From: CAZECE01 sp964510525
GTDB taxonomy: Bacteria > Pseudomonadota > Gammaproteobacteria > Pseudomonadales > JANQJO01
Reading direction: 5' to 3'
DNA length: 64,000 bases
Assembly (NCBI GenBank): GCA_964510525.1
Contig: CAZECE010000060.1
Location: 19,118 to 83,117, forward strand
In this document: positions 1-8,312 of the stretch, in pieces
Numbering within the stretch: the first letter of the stretch is position 1
Layout of the letters: every line of letters starts with the position of its first letter
The notes under the pieces: generated by a model
What the model was told of the DNA's origin: nothing
The model's database searches: none
The model's input: the letters and a program-made list of their open reading frames with translations, nothing else
Made by a program: the position numbers and the translations under genes

Positions 1-170
1 AAATATTCTCCAACGGTGTCATGAAACGCATTTTGTTCTATTTTATTGATGGTGTTGGAGTAGCTAAGTAAGCCAAGACTCAATAAGACGGCCATTAAAA
101 TACCCATGGGGATGGTTCTAAGGGCAAGAAAATGGGATAAATCAATCGGCTTATTCAACGTCATTCTCAT
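1..170 (-). CDS. N-terminus of a membrane protein, probably a sensor (partial)
   Basis: The reading frame opens at ATG 168-170 and stays open to the window edge, giving about 56 residues. An N-terminal hydrophobic stretch with the core IPMGILMAVLLSLGLLSY looks like a first transmembrane helix; what follows (SNTINKIEQNAF) looks like the start of a periplasmic sensor loop. The start overlaps the last 20 bases of the binding-protein gene at 151-1377, so the two are translationally coupled. Coupling of a periplasmic binding protein to a membrane protein with one N-terminal helix suggests a histidine kinase or cyclic-di-GMP enzyme that reads the binding protein, but no signalling domain lies inside the window. 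A second possible start is ATG at 162-164. Confidence 0.5.
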   Translation of the reverse strand, partial: MRMTLNKPIDLSHFLALRTIPMGILMAVLLSLGLLSYSNTINKIEQNAFHDTVGEY

Positions 171-1377
171 CAGCAATTCGTTGATGTGGCACGATAAAAC
201 CTTCCTTGCTATAAGACCCAAGGATGTAGTTGGATCTGTCCAGCGCCTCGTGTCGTGTGGATGAGAAGGCGTGTTGATAATGTTTAACAAGCCCTTGATA
301 GGGTTGCAGCTGCTCCAGACTGTCTCGAATGGCTGATGTATCTAAAGAGCCAGTCGCTTGAATGGCCTGCGCCAGTAAGTGTGTTAGATCATAAGCGTGA
401 GCGATGCCGACGGGGGATGCTAAGTTTTCTGCAGTTGCTGCTGGATCGAAGAGCTTCCGATACAAAGACAACACGTTTTGATGGGTTTGGTTGCGTGTCT
501 TTGGGTTGAGAAATGAGTAGGTTTGCAGAAACAATAGGTCCACTTTTTGAATGTTCTTGAGTTCAGCGATTGAAGTAAAATGCCCCCCCGTGATGCCCCA
601 ATGAGAGTAAATGGGTAAGCGCTCGTTCTTTGGTTGGTTCGCCATATTTTGAACCAGCACAGCACCTTCGGGGGCGTTAGCAACTAATACAAGTGCCTGG
701 GTTGGTGTTTTTTGGATGCGGTTTAACGTGTTGGAGAAGTCATCTATACCCCAATGGAACCATTCGATGGCATGAATATTTATATCCAGCTTTTGAGCTG
801 CTTGCGAGACGGACTTCTCGTTAGAGCGACCCCATCCCGTGCGTTCTAGAAGCAACGCGATATCTGTGATGCCGGTCTTTTTAATTTCAGATAATAAAAA
901 CTCCCCCGCATACTCATCTCGGACTGACAAACGGAATACATAGTTAGGGGCGTAACCGTTATCGATAATCGGAGTACCGGCGGCCCAGGGAACTAAAAAG
1001 GGAATCTCAAGTTTGTGTATCAGGGGGAGTTGGCTTAAAACAACCGGCGTGTGAACACCGGATAACACGGCTACGGCGTTGTTGTTTTCTACAAGCTCTC
1101 GAAGGTTATCGACGCCTCTGGCAGGATTGCCTTTGTGATCGGTGGTGATGAGTTTTAATGGGCGGTTTAGGACACCCCCCGCTTGGTTAATTTCATGAAT
1201 GGCTATCTCTGTGCCTCGTTGAATCGCTTGCCCGCCTTCGGCAGCAACCGCACTCATGTCGGCATCTAGGCCAATAATGATGGGCTCAGAAGTGTTGGCC
1301 GCAATGGTGCTTTTTGCCATGACGCTGAAGGCAAAAAAAACGACAGATATCGCCAAGAGTTGTTTTAACAGTATCAT
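151..1377 (-). CDS. periplasmic substrate-binding protein, type 1 (LivJ/amide family)
   Basis: This 408-residue protein starts with a signal peptide (MILLKQLLAISVVFFAFSVMA) and continues with the type 1 periplasmic-binding fold of branched-chain amino-acid and amide receptors. Visible landmarks are IIIGLDADMS near the N-terminus, then NQAGGVLNRPLKLI and the segment VAVLSGVHTPVVLS. It would bind a small solute in the periplasm; the ligand cannot be read from sequence. No ABC permease or ATPase gene lies beside it. Its 3' end overlaps the start of a membrane protein (1-170), so it may serve signal reception rather than uptake. Family placement is firm, ligand and partner are inference. Confidence 0.8.
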   Translation of the reverse strand: MILLKQLLAISVVFFAFSVMAKSTIAANTSEPIIIGLDADMSAVAAEGGQAIQRGTEIAIHEINQAGGVLNRPLKLITTDHKGNPARGVDNLRELVENNNAVAVLSGVHTPVVLSQLPLIHKLEIPFLVPWAAGTPIIDNGYAPNYVFRLSVRDEYAGEFLLSEIKKTGITDIALLLERTGWGRSNEKSVSQAAQKLDINIHAIEWFHWGIDDFSNTLNRIQKTPTQALVLVANAPEGAVLVQNMANQPKNERLPIYSHWGITGGHFTSIAELKNIQKVDLLFLQTYSFLNPKTRNQTHQNVLSLYRKLFDPAATAENLASPVGIAHAYDLTHLLAQAIQATGSLDTSAIRDSLEQLQPYQGLVKHYQHAFSSTRHEALDRSNYILGSYSKEGFIVPHQRIADENDVE

Positions 1378-1507
1378 TTTTATGTCTAATAAAGAGTGTA
1401 CTTTTTATCATAGTTTTTATTAGACAATAGGCCCTAAAATCTCAGCGTGCAGAGAGGATTTTATTGCGTTTTAAATGAGAAACCCGTGCGGTTATGGCGA
1501 AAAGCAA

Positions 1508-3469
1508 TCAGTTTGTGTTTAAGCGCTCCGCCACCAGCTTTTCAACGGCGCTGGGGTCTGCCAGAGTGGAGGTGTCTCCCAACTCATCCACTTCATTCGC
1601 TGCAATTTTGCGTAATATCCGCCGCATGATTTTGCCGGAGCGAGTTTTGGGGAGCGCAGGCGCCAATTGAATCAATTCGGGTTTGGCAATGGGGCCAATC
1701 TCTTTGGCCACATGCTCCCTTAAGGTGGCAATTAAGCTGTCGTTGGGACCATCGTTGGAGCCCATGTCGTGCATCAGTGAAACATAGGCATAAATGCCCT
1801 GGCCTTTGATGTCATGCGGATAGCCAACTACGGCAGCCTCGGCAACGGCTTCATGCAATACCAGGGCACTTTCAATTTCGGCGGTGCCCAGTCGATGCCC
1901 AGAGACATTTAACACATCATCGACGCGCCCAGTAATCCAGTAGTCGCCGTCTTCGTCTCGACGCGCACCATCACCGGTAAAATATTTACCAGGATAAGCG
2001 GAAAAGTAAGTATCCAGGCAGCGTTGATGATTACCAAAAACACTGCGGATTTGGCTGGGCCAAGACTGCTCGATCACCAAGTTGCCTTCTCCCGGGCCCT
2101 CAATGAGGTTACCTTCGTTATCGACCAAACCCGGTTTAACACCAAAGAAGGGCTTCATGGCGCAACCCGGCTTCATGTCCGTTACGCCTGGAATGGGGGA
2201 GAGCATGATGGCGCCGGTTTCTGTTTGCCACCAGGTATCAACGATGGGGCATTGACCATTGCCGACCACCTGGTAATACCATTCCCAAGCTTCTGGGTTG
2301 ATCGGCTCGCCGACTGTGCCGAGTAATCGTAATGAGTTGCGTTGCGTTTTTTTAACAGGCGCATCACCCAGAGCCATCAAAGCGCGAATGGCCGTTGGGG
2401 CGGTGTAAAAAATACTAACGGCGTGTTTGTCAATGACATTCCAAAATCGGGAGGCTGAAGGGTAGGTGGGAACCCCTTCAAACATCAGCGTGGTGGCGCC
2501 GTTGGCCAATGGACCATAGACAATATAAGAGTGCCCCGTTATCCACCCCACATCCGCTGTGCACCAATAAACATCGCCCTCTTGATAATCCAGGATGTAT
2601 TTATGGGTCAGTGTGGCTTGTAATAAGTAACCGGCGGTAGTGTGTAACACGCCTTTTGGCGTTCCCGTTGATCCGGATGTGTACAGAATAAACAACGGGT
2701 CTTCCGCGTCCATCACTTCGGGTTCATGTATGTTAGAGGCTGAGGCCATCGCTTCGTGATACCAGCAGTCGCGCTTAGTATGCCAGGCTACGTCATTATC
2801 AGTACGCTGAACCACAAAGACGGTATGCACATTAGGGCAGCCTGTAAGAGCCTGGTCGGTATTGATTTTTAATGGGATGGTTTTGCCGCCCCGAATACCT
2901 TCATTGGCGGTAATCACGGCATGACAATCAGAGTCCAATATGCGCTTTTGTAAGGCTTCCGGCGAGAAGCCGCCGAATACCACCGAATGAATAGCGCCAA
3001 TGCGTGCACACGCCAGCATGGCCACGGCGGCTTCGGGAATCATCGGCATATAAATGCAAACGCGGTCGCCTTTTTGAATGTTGCGAGCGAGAAGAGCGTT
3101 TGCAAACTGACACACTTCTTGGTGTAGCTCTCGGTAAGTGATGGTTTTGTTATGAGAGGGATCATCACCTTCCCAAATAATCGCAGCTTGATCGCCCCGC
3201 GTCTCAAGGTGTCGATCCAGACAGTTGTCTGCAACATTCAGTTTGCCTTCGGTAAACCAGATGCTGCCAGCGGTAGAGAATTCTCCTTCTTGTGTGGTAC
3301 GCCAAATTTCTAACCAATCAAGGGTTTCATCTGCTCGTGCTTGCCAAAAACGCTCGGGGTGTTCGAGCGACTCTTGGTACCACTTCTGATAGGTGGCGGC
3401 ATCTAAATTGGCTTTCTTTTTAAAGGCATCGGATGGGGAATAACGGTTTCCTTTTTGAGCAAGAGACAT
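1508..3469 (-). CDS. acs: acetyl-CoA synthetase (AMP-forming)
   Basis: A 653-residue member of the adenylate-forming ligase family, normal length for Acs. It activates acetate with ATP to acetyl-AMP and then acetyl-CoA in the cytoplasm. Seen in the sequence: the phosphate-binding loop YTSGSTGTPKGV, the acetate-pocket region VDTWWQTETGAIM, the hinge and A8 segment TGRVDDVLNVSGHR, and the C-terminal KTRSGKIMRR, whose lysine is the one acetylated for control in known Acs enzymes. The start ATG is preceded by an AAGGAAG ribosome site. It is transcribed alone, divergently from the lysozyme-like lipoprotein, across a 168-bp gap in which I recognise no clear operator. Confidence 0.96.
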   Translation of the reverse strand: MSLAQKGNRYSPSDAFKKKANLDAATYQKWYQESLEHPERFWQARADETLDWLEIWRTTQEGEFSTAGSIWFTEGKLNVADNCLDRHLETRGDQAAIIWEGDDPSHNKTITYRELHQEVCQFANALLARNIQKGDRVCIYMPMIPEAAVAMLACARIGAIHSVVFGGFSPEALQKRILDSDCHAVITANEGIRGGKTIPLKINTDQALTGCPNVHTVFVVQRTDNDVAWHTKRDCWYHEAMASASNIHEPEVMDAEDPLFILYTSGSTGTPKGVLHTTAGYLLQATLTHKYILDYQEGDVYWCTADVGWITGHSYIVYGPLANGATTLMFEGVPTYPSASRFWNVIDKHAVSIFYTAPTAIRALMALGDAPVKKTQRNSLRLLGTVGEPINPEAWEWYYQVVGNGQCPIVDTWWQTETGAIMLSPIPGVTDMKPGCAMKPFFGVKPGLVDNEGNLIEGPGEGNLVIEQSWPSQIRSVFGNHQRCLDTYFSAYPGKYFTGDGARRDEDGDYWITGRVDDVLNVSGHRLGTAEIESALVLHEAVAEAAVVGYPHDIKGQGIYAYVSLMHDMGSNDGPNDSLIATLREHVAKEIGPIAKPELIQLAPALPKTRSGKIMRRILRKIAANEVDELGDTSTLADPSAVEKLVAERLNTN

Positions 3470-3637
3470 AGCATTCGCTTCCTTTCAACAACAATGGACG
3501 CATCCTATCACTGGCATACAAAGGAATGGAAATAACTCGGGCGATTTAACTTAAAATACCCCAGTGACCCGTGTAGACTCCCCTTGGCTGATGAGTCCAT
3601 TAGGATAAGAGCTTTAAAACTTGAAGGGCGTTAAGTA

Positions 3638-4258
3638 GTGAAGGGTAATATGGGAAAGAAAGGGGTCAGCCTGCTGCTGTTTTTGATGGTATTTTCATCA
3701 GGTTGTGTCAGCAAACCACCCAAAAACAAAAGCGATCTTTGTGCGATTTTCGGTGAAAAGAGGTCTTGGTACAAAGATGCCGTCCGCTCTGAAAAACGCT
3801 GGAACATTCCTTTGACGACATCTATGGCGATTATGTACCAAGAGTCTTCTTTTAACGCCAAAGCAAAACCACCAAGACGTCGCCTATTGGGGTTTATTCC
3901 TTGGAAGCGACAGTCTTCAGCCTATGGTTACGCGCAAGCTTTAGACGGCACTTGGAAGCATTATAAAGAGCAGAGTGGGAACTGGTCCGCAGATCGAGAC
4001 GATTTTGGAGATGCAATTGATTTTGTGGCTTGGTACAGTCGGGATGCGGTAAAACACACTAAAGTAAACCCTGCTAATGCGTATGGCCTTTACTTGGTTT
4101 ACCACGAAGGGGTTGGTGGGTACCGTCGAGGGTCTTATCAAAATAAGCCCCAGGTAAAGAAAACGGCGTCTAAAGTGCAAGCTCGTGCCAAACGGTACCA
4201 TCGCCAATATGCGGGATGCAAAAAGCGGCTTGATCGGCCCTGGTGGCGATTTTGGTAG
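3638..4258 (+). CDS. lysozyme-like (SLT-type) lipoprotein
   Basis: A 206-residue protein with a lipoprotein signal: a hydrophobic stretch ending FSSG, then Cys23. The core resembles lytic transglycosylases. MAIMYQESSFNAKA carries the expected catalytic glutamate (Glu69), YGYAQALDGTWKHYK matches the second SLT motif, and AYGLYLVYHEGVGGY follows. It would cut peptidoglycan from the outer-membrane side. The C-terminus is rich in lysine, arginine and tryptophan. The GTG start at 3638 has a GAAGGG ribosome site at good distance; ATG at 3650 would remove only four residues and keep the lipobox. Enzyme activity is inferred from the motifs. Confidence 0.75.
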   Translation: MKGNMGKKGVSLLLFLMVFSSGCVSKPPKNKSDLCAIFGEKRSWYKDAVRSEKRWNIPLTTSMAIMYQESSFNAKAKPPRRRLLGFIPWKRQSSAYGYAQALDGTWKHYKEQSGNWSADRDDFGDAIDFVAWYSRDAVKHTKVNPANAYGLYLVYHEGVGGYRRGSYQNKPQVKKTASKVQARAKRYHRQYAGCKKRLDRPWWRFW

Positions 4259-4264
4259 TTTATA

Positions 4265-5446
4265 TTAAAAGAACTCGATGTCGCTTTCGATGATTGGTTG
4301 GTTGATCTTGCCTTGATAAATAAGATCTTCATAGCAATGCAGTTGGTTCCTTCCATGAGCTTTGGCGTAGTAAAGTGCCTGGTCGGCATGTCCAATGATC
4401 GTGGTTGGAACTTCCGTTGAAGATATTTGAACGATGCCTATCGAGATCGTGATGTTATTGGCTTTGCCAAAGCTTTGTTCTGCAATGGTGAGCCGCAGCC
4501 TTTCGAAAATGGCCAACGCTGATGTTTTGTTTTTACAAGCGGCAATGACCAGAAACTCCTCACCACCATAACGATAAATTAAGTCCTCTTCTCGAAAATT
4601 TTTTTGCAGTAAAGTCGCCACAGTTAAAATTACGTCATCTCCAAACAGGTGGCCAAATTTATCATTAATCTCTTTAAAGTAGTCGATGTCAATCAGACCC
4701 AACCAATAGTGTGGCTCTGAAGCTTGAGTGTCCTGGCTTGATAGTGATCTTCTTTCCTCTGAAGGCAGAGAGGTATCAAGAGTGGGGGTTGTGATGGCTT
4801 GGATTGTGTTGTTTATGATGCTATTAAGTGCATTACTTAAGCTTTTGCGATTAAGTAGTGCGGTAAGGCTATCGCGCTCACTTTCAAAGGTGGTGTCCAT
4901 AATATTCTGAGCGATTTGAGTGACTCCAGAAATGAGCTGCTTGTCCATTAGTGAGTCGTATTTACTCGAGACTAAAACAATGTATTTTGTTGTACTGGCT
5001 TTATCGAGCAGGATAGGTAATGTCCAGAGAAACCCGGATTTAACTGTGATTTCAATGGGTCGCTTGTGTTCAATGCAGGGCTGCAACCAATCTTTGGCCG
5101 ACTGTCGAATCAGTTGGCGTACCTCTGATAATGAGGGCGTTCGCTGAGTATTGTCGTAAGACGCTGTTATTTTAATGTCGCTTGTTTGGTGAGAGTTTGG
5201 GACTTCAACAACACAGACGAGAGTAGCGCTAGTTAATTGTATGATCTGCTTGGCGAGATTTGTCGCAATATCAAATAATGTTTTCTGGCCGGTTATTTGG
5301 ATGAGGGCGGGAAAAATATTTTGATGCGCATTTTTTGTGGCATCAACAGCGTTATTGCTACCATTTTTGCCACTAGTAGCGTCTGCATTATCAACAGCTT
5401 TAGTGTGCTTTGCTTTGAAAAAGTCGGGTTTAAGCATGTGGCTCAA
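4265..5446 (-). CDS. diguanylate cyclase with GAF-like N-terminus
   Basis: A 393-residue soluble protein. Residues 45-185 look like a GAF-type sensory domain, and residues 190-372 form a GGDEF domain. The active-site motif is GGEEF (294-298), the metal and substrate segment is DIDYFKEINDKFGH (253-266), and a canonical product-inhibition site RxxD (Arg285 to Asp288) lies five residues before GGEEF. It should therefore make cyclic di-GMP under feedback control. An uncommon hydrophilic insert of about 35 residues, rich in Ser and Thr, separates DSLTALLNR from the DID motif. The gene ends seven bases from the convergent lipoprotein gene. The sensed signal is unknown. Confidence 0.9.
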   Translation of the reverse strand: MSHMLKPDFFKAKHTKAVDNADATSGKNGSNNAVDATKNAHQNIFPALIQITGQKTLFDIATNLAKQIIQLTSATLVCVVEVPNSHQTSDIKITASYDNTQRTPSLSEVRQLIRQSAKDWLQPCIEHKRPIEITVKSGFLWTLPILLDKASTTKYIVLVSSKYDSLMDKQLISGVTQIAQNIMDTTFESERDSLTALLNRKSLSNALNSIINNTIQAITTPTLDTSLPSEERRSLSSQDTQASEPHYWLGLIDIDYFKEINDKFGHLFGDDVILTVATLLQKNFREEDLIYRYGGEEFLVIAACKNKTSALAIFERLRLTIAEQSFGKANNITISIGIVQISSTEVPTTIIGHADQALYYAKAHGRNQLHCYEDLIYQGKINQPIIESDIEFF

Positions 5447-5697
5447 TGATATTCTTTTGTTTTTTCCCTTGGTTTTACTTGGAATGCAGAGTTTTGTGTT
5501 GTTTAGAGTATTACCGGACTTTTAAAGTATAGAGTGCAATTTGGCTTTTGACTTAGCATCTATTCACATTAAAGGCCTTTCTTTTTAAAAAACAGTTGAT
5601 GCTGATTAGGGCTCTTGGTATACCTATTCCCTTGTAGACAAGTACAAATGCTTAGAAATAAAGGGCAAAGCAACGATCAAAAGGAAGGGAGAGTCAA

Positions 5698-6069
5698 GTG
5701 CTAAAGATGAGGGCAGTAAAAACAGTAGGCTATGGTATGGCGTTGAGTTTCATAGCGTTGATGGCCACAGGATGCGTGCCCGCAGTCGTGGTGGGGGGAA
5801 CGGCAGCTGGTTATTATGTCGGCCAAGATGAGCGAACGCTCAATGAAATTGTGGATGATGCCAGCATTACGGCCAGTATTAATGCCAAATACGTAAAAGA
5901 CCCCATGGTCAGCTCTTGGGATGTGAATGTTGACACTCGATTTGGCGTGGTGACGCTGTATGGCACGGTTTCTGGTGGGGCTGTGGAGCAACGTGCCATT
6001 GAAATCGCTCAAAACACCAAAGGTGTTAAAAAAATAATCTCTAAAATGACCATTGTTGAGCGTCAGTAA
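5698..6069 (+). CDS. BON-domain lipoprotein (OsmY/DolP-like)
   Basis: A 123-residue lipoprotein with signal segment ending LMATG and Cys25, followed by a glycine-rich VVVGGTAAGYYVGQ stretch and one BON domain (ITASINAKYVKDPMVSSWDVNVDTR..GVVTLYGTV). BON proteins bind membranes or envelope components in the periplasm. GTG 5698 is chosen over ATG 5707 because a strong GGAAGGGAG ribosome site ends five bases before the GTG. The stop codon overlaps the start of the next gene by one base, so the two are translated as a pair. Family assignment is firm; the precise envelope role is not known. Confidence 0.85.
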   Translation: MLKMRAVKTVGYGMALSFIALMATGCVPAVVVGGTAAGYYVGQDERTLNEIVDDASITASINAKYVKDPMVSSWDVNVDTRFGVVTLYGTVSGGAVEQRAIEIAQNTKGVKKIISKMTIVERQ

Positions 6070-7082
6070 TGCTTGCGTTCGCGGTTGCTCCGATAAAGCG
6101 AGTAACGGCCCTGGTGTGCTTGTGCTGTGCTTGGTGTTTAGCGGGCAGCTCGGCAGCGTTTGCGGCGTCTTTTATGATGGAGCCTGTTGGCTTGGATCCT
6201 CAATCTCAACAGTTCAAGAAGGTGTTGAACGAAGTCTCTCAATTAGGTTTTGCGGGCAATGCCAATTTCAAAGTCATTCGGCTTGAAGATGAACTTCAGG
6301 CGCAATTGAGTTTTCATTTTTCCGTTGAGTCAGAGTTGGGCTATTCAGGCAAAGCAGATGCCATTGGGTTGCGCTGGTGGTGGTCGGAGTATGATCCTGC
6401 GACTGGACAAGGCGAGCGTTTTGAAGAGCCGATTGGATTTTCTGTTCAGGTGCTCAAGCCTCCTCATCAATTGCTTTGGAGTCCAAAATTGCCATCGCAT
6501 CGAACGGGCCTTTTTGAACTTCGAGCGGAATTGTCAAATGGTGTGCAACTTCCCCCGGTGCATTATCAAGTGGTGGCCGATAAAAAACAGACACTGAAAG
6601 TGCCTCGGTTAATTGAGAGTGCGCCCGATAATCGCAACTCTGATTTGGTCTGGCGAGTAAAGCAAGCGGATCTATCACAGGTTATGGTTTATCGTGTTGA
6701 GCTATTTGTGACCTCTAAACCGCCCTTTTTTGATTGGTCACAGAACCAAGCATCTCATAGGCAGGCCGTGCATCAGACCCATCATGTGCATCGAATCCAT
6801 CATATGCGTCGAGAGCTGCCTTCAAAAATCCGCTTGGGCTATCTAGTGCCCGCCACGCAAGGCCGCCAAGTGCTGGTCTCTAGCGCCTTCTCAGCAAATC
6901 CAGTGCCGGCTAGTCAAGGTGGTTTATCTAAAAAACTCGTGTTGGAATACGAGTTCCCAATGCCGGAAGTGACTCGCAGCGCTTTAAAACTCGGCCAACA
7001 AGTCTATTGGCGGGTGGTGGGCATTGATAGGTTGGGTCGAAGTATTGTCAGTAGTTCGCTTGTGAAGAAGCTGATTAAGTAA
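6069..7082 (+). CDS. exported protein of unknown function
   Basis: A 337-residue protein with an N-terminal export signal (AVAPIKRVTALVCLCCAWCLAGSSAAFA). The mature part appears beta-rich with frequent Trp and Tyr (LRWWWSEYDP, VYWRVVGIDRLG), suggesting immunoglobulin-like or fibronectin-like folds, and includes a short His-rich stretch (QTHHVHRIHHMRR). I do not recognise the family. It is coupled to the BON lipoprotein gene by a TAATG junction, which suggests both act in the envelope. It converges on hemY with three bases between the stops. Function is not assignable from sequence alone. Confidence 0.65.
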   Translation: MLAFAVAPIKRVTALVCLCCAWCLAGSSAAFAASFMMEPVGLDPQSQQFKKVLNEVSQLGFAGNANFKVIRLEDELQAQLSFHFSVESELGYSGKADAIGLRWWWSEYDPATGQGERFEEPIGFSVQVLKPPHQLLWSPKLPSHRTGLFELRAELSNGVQLPPVHYQVVADKKQTLKVPRLIESAPDNRNSDLVWRVKQADLSQVMVYRVELFVTSKPPFFDWSQNQASHRQAVHQTHHVHRIHHMRRELPSKIRLGYLVPATQGRQVLVSSAFSANPVPASQGGLSKKLVLEYEFPMPEVTRSALKLGQQVYWRVVGIDRLGRSIVSSSLVKKLIK

Positions 7083-7085
7083 TAG

Positions 7086-8312
7086 TTAAGCAATAGTGTT
7101 TTCCTTCAAGACCATCGCAAAACATTGAGCGCTTTTTTCAAATTCTTTTAGCTGCAAGTAAACGTCTGCCAATGCGCGATGCGTCATCTCGTTGTCATCA
7201 AGCGTTAGGCTTTTACAAAGCGATTCCTCGGCCTGTTTCCAGTCTTTCTGCCGAGTATGTTGGCAGCCTAATGCATACCACGCCGCTGATTGTACTGAAT
7301 GCTGAAACGTGGTTTTGGTGTGTTGCTGTAATGTTTTCAGGGTGCTGTTTTGCAGCGTGATGGGTGATTTTCCTAGAAGCTGTAACCAAACAGCGTGACC
7401 GGTTTTTTCAAGCAACCAGAGAAGCAATGCTTCCGCTAGCGCATATTCCTCAAGTTGAGACAGTTGCTCAAGGTGGGGCTGGTGAAAATCGGGCGTTTCG
7501 ATTAAGAGTGGCGGTAATGACTTCCATGCCGCTATTAACTTTTTGACTCGGCTACTGTGTTCCGGGATTGCGGTTAGAGATTGGATTTCTTGGCGGATTA
7601 ACGCATGAAAGCAGGTTCTTTCTAATTGTTGAAGGGTGAGGGTGGGGAGTATGTGGTGCTTTTTCAGCTTGGGAAGCAGCCCTTTTAAATCATGCCATTT
7701 CTCAGCCTTTTCATAACTGATCGCAAGCGTATGCAAAATGGCGGCGTCCTTGGGTTGGCGTTTGTGTTGTTTTTCCAAGTATTGCAGGGCTTGTGTGTGG
7801 TCGGGGGTGGTTTTCATTTCAGCCTCTAACAATCGAGCCTGTTTTGTTGCGGCATCTCCTTGGTCCATCGCCGTTTCAGCAAGGCGTTGTAAATGTTGGT
7901 CTCGAGCTTGGGTATCCCCCAGTTGGTGCGCAGCTCGTGCGGCTCCTAACTGACGGAGTAAATTAATCTCAGGTTGATTCTCCGTGTTTTTAAGCAGTTT
8001 AAAGGCTCGATCATAATGGCCGCGGCTGAGAGCGACCAAGCCCGCAAGCGTGTCTGAAAAAGATTTTTGATGCGCTCTTTTTTGGTGCCAGGTTTGGAGT
8101 TTTTGAGAGGAGCTCAAGATCGGTTTTACTGCCTGGACGAATATATTGAGCACAATGAAACTCAGCAGAGCGGCTCCTACAAAAACCAGCAAGCTCATTT
8201 CAATACTGAGCCCTTGTAGGGAGATTAAAACGTAGCCGGGATCGGATAAAACAGCGCTGCCAAATAAAATAGACAAAGTAATGAAGGCGATGCTGATCAA
8301 GGCGAATTTCAT
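7086..8312 (-). CDS. hemY: HemY, inner-membrane TPR protein of the haem operon
   Basis: A 408-residue protein with two N-terminal membrane segments (KFALISIAFITLSILFGSA and MSLLVFVGAALLSFIVLNIF) followed by a cytoplasmic helical region with TPR-like repeats (AAILHTLAISYEKAEKWHDL, AWYALGCQHTRQKDWKQAEE). This is the layout of proteobacterial HemY, which sits at the end of hemCDXY and is proposed to help pass tetrapyrrole intermediates; this is distinct from the Gram-positive oxidase of the same name. Its start overlaps the hemX stop by four bases, giving translational coupling. It is the last gene of the operon. Confidence 0.92.
   Translation of the reverse strand: MKFALISIAFITLSILFGSAVLSDPGYVLISLQGLSIEMSLLVFVGAALLSFIVLNIFVQAVKPILSSSQKLQTWHQKRAHQKSFSDTLAGLVALSRGHYDRAFKLLKNTENQPEINLLRQLGAARAAHQLGDTQARDQHLQRLAETAMDQGDAATKQARLLEAEMKTTPDHTQALQYLEKQHKRQPKDAAILHTLAISYEKAEKWHDLKGLLPKLKKHHILPTLTLQQLERTCFHALIRQEIQSLTAIPEHSSRVKKLIAAWKSLPPLLIETPDFHQPHLEQLSQLEEYALAEALLLWLLEKTGHAVWLQLLGKSPITLQNSTLKTLQQHTKTTFQHSVQSAAWYALGCQHTRQKDWKQAEESLCKSLTLDDNEMTHRALADVYLQLKEFEKSAQCFAMVLKENTIA

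Noticed and set aside
2024..2326. Antisense frame of 100 residues inside acs
   Set aside because: Lies wholly within a strong gene on the other strand and resembles no protein; a shadow.
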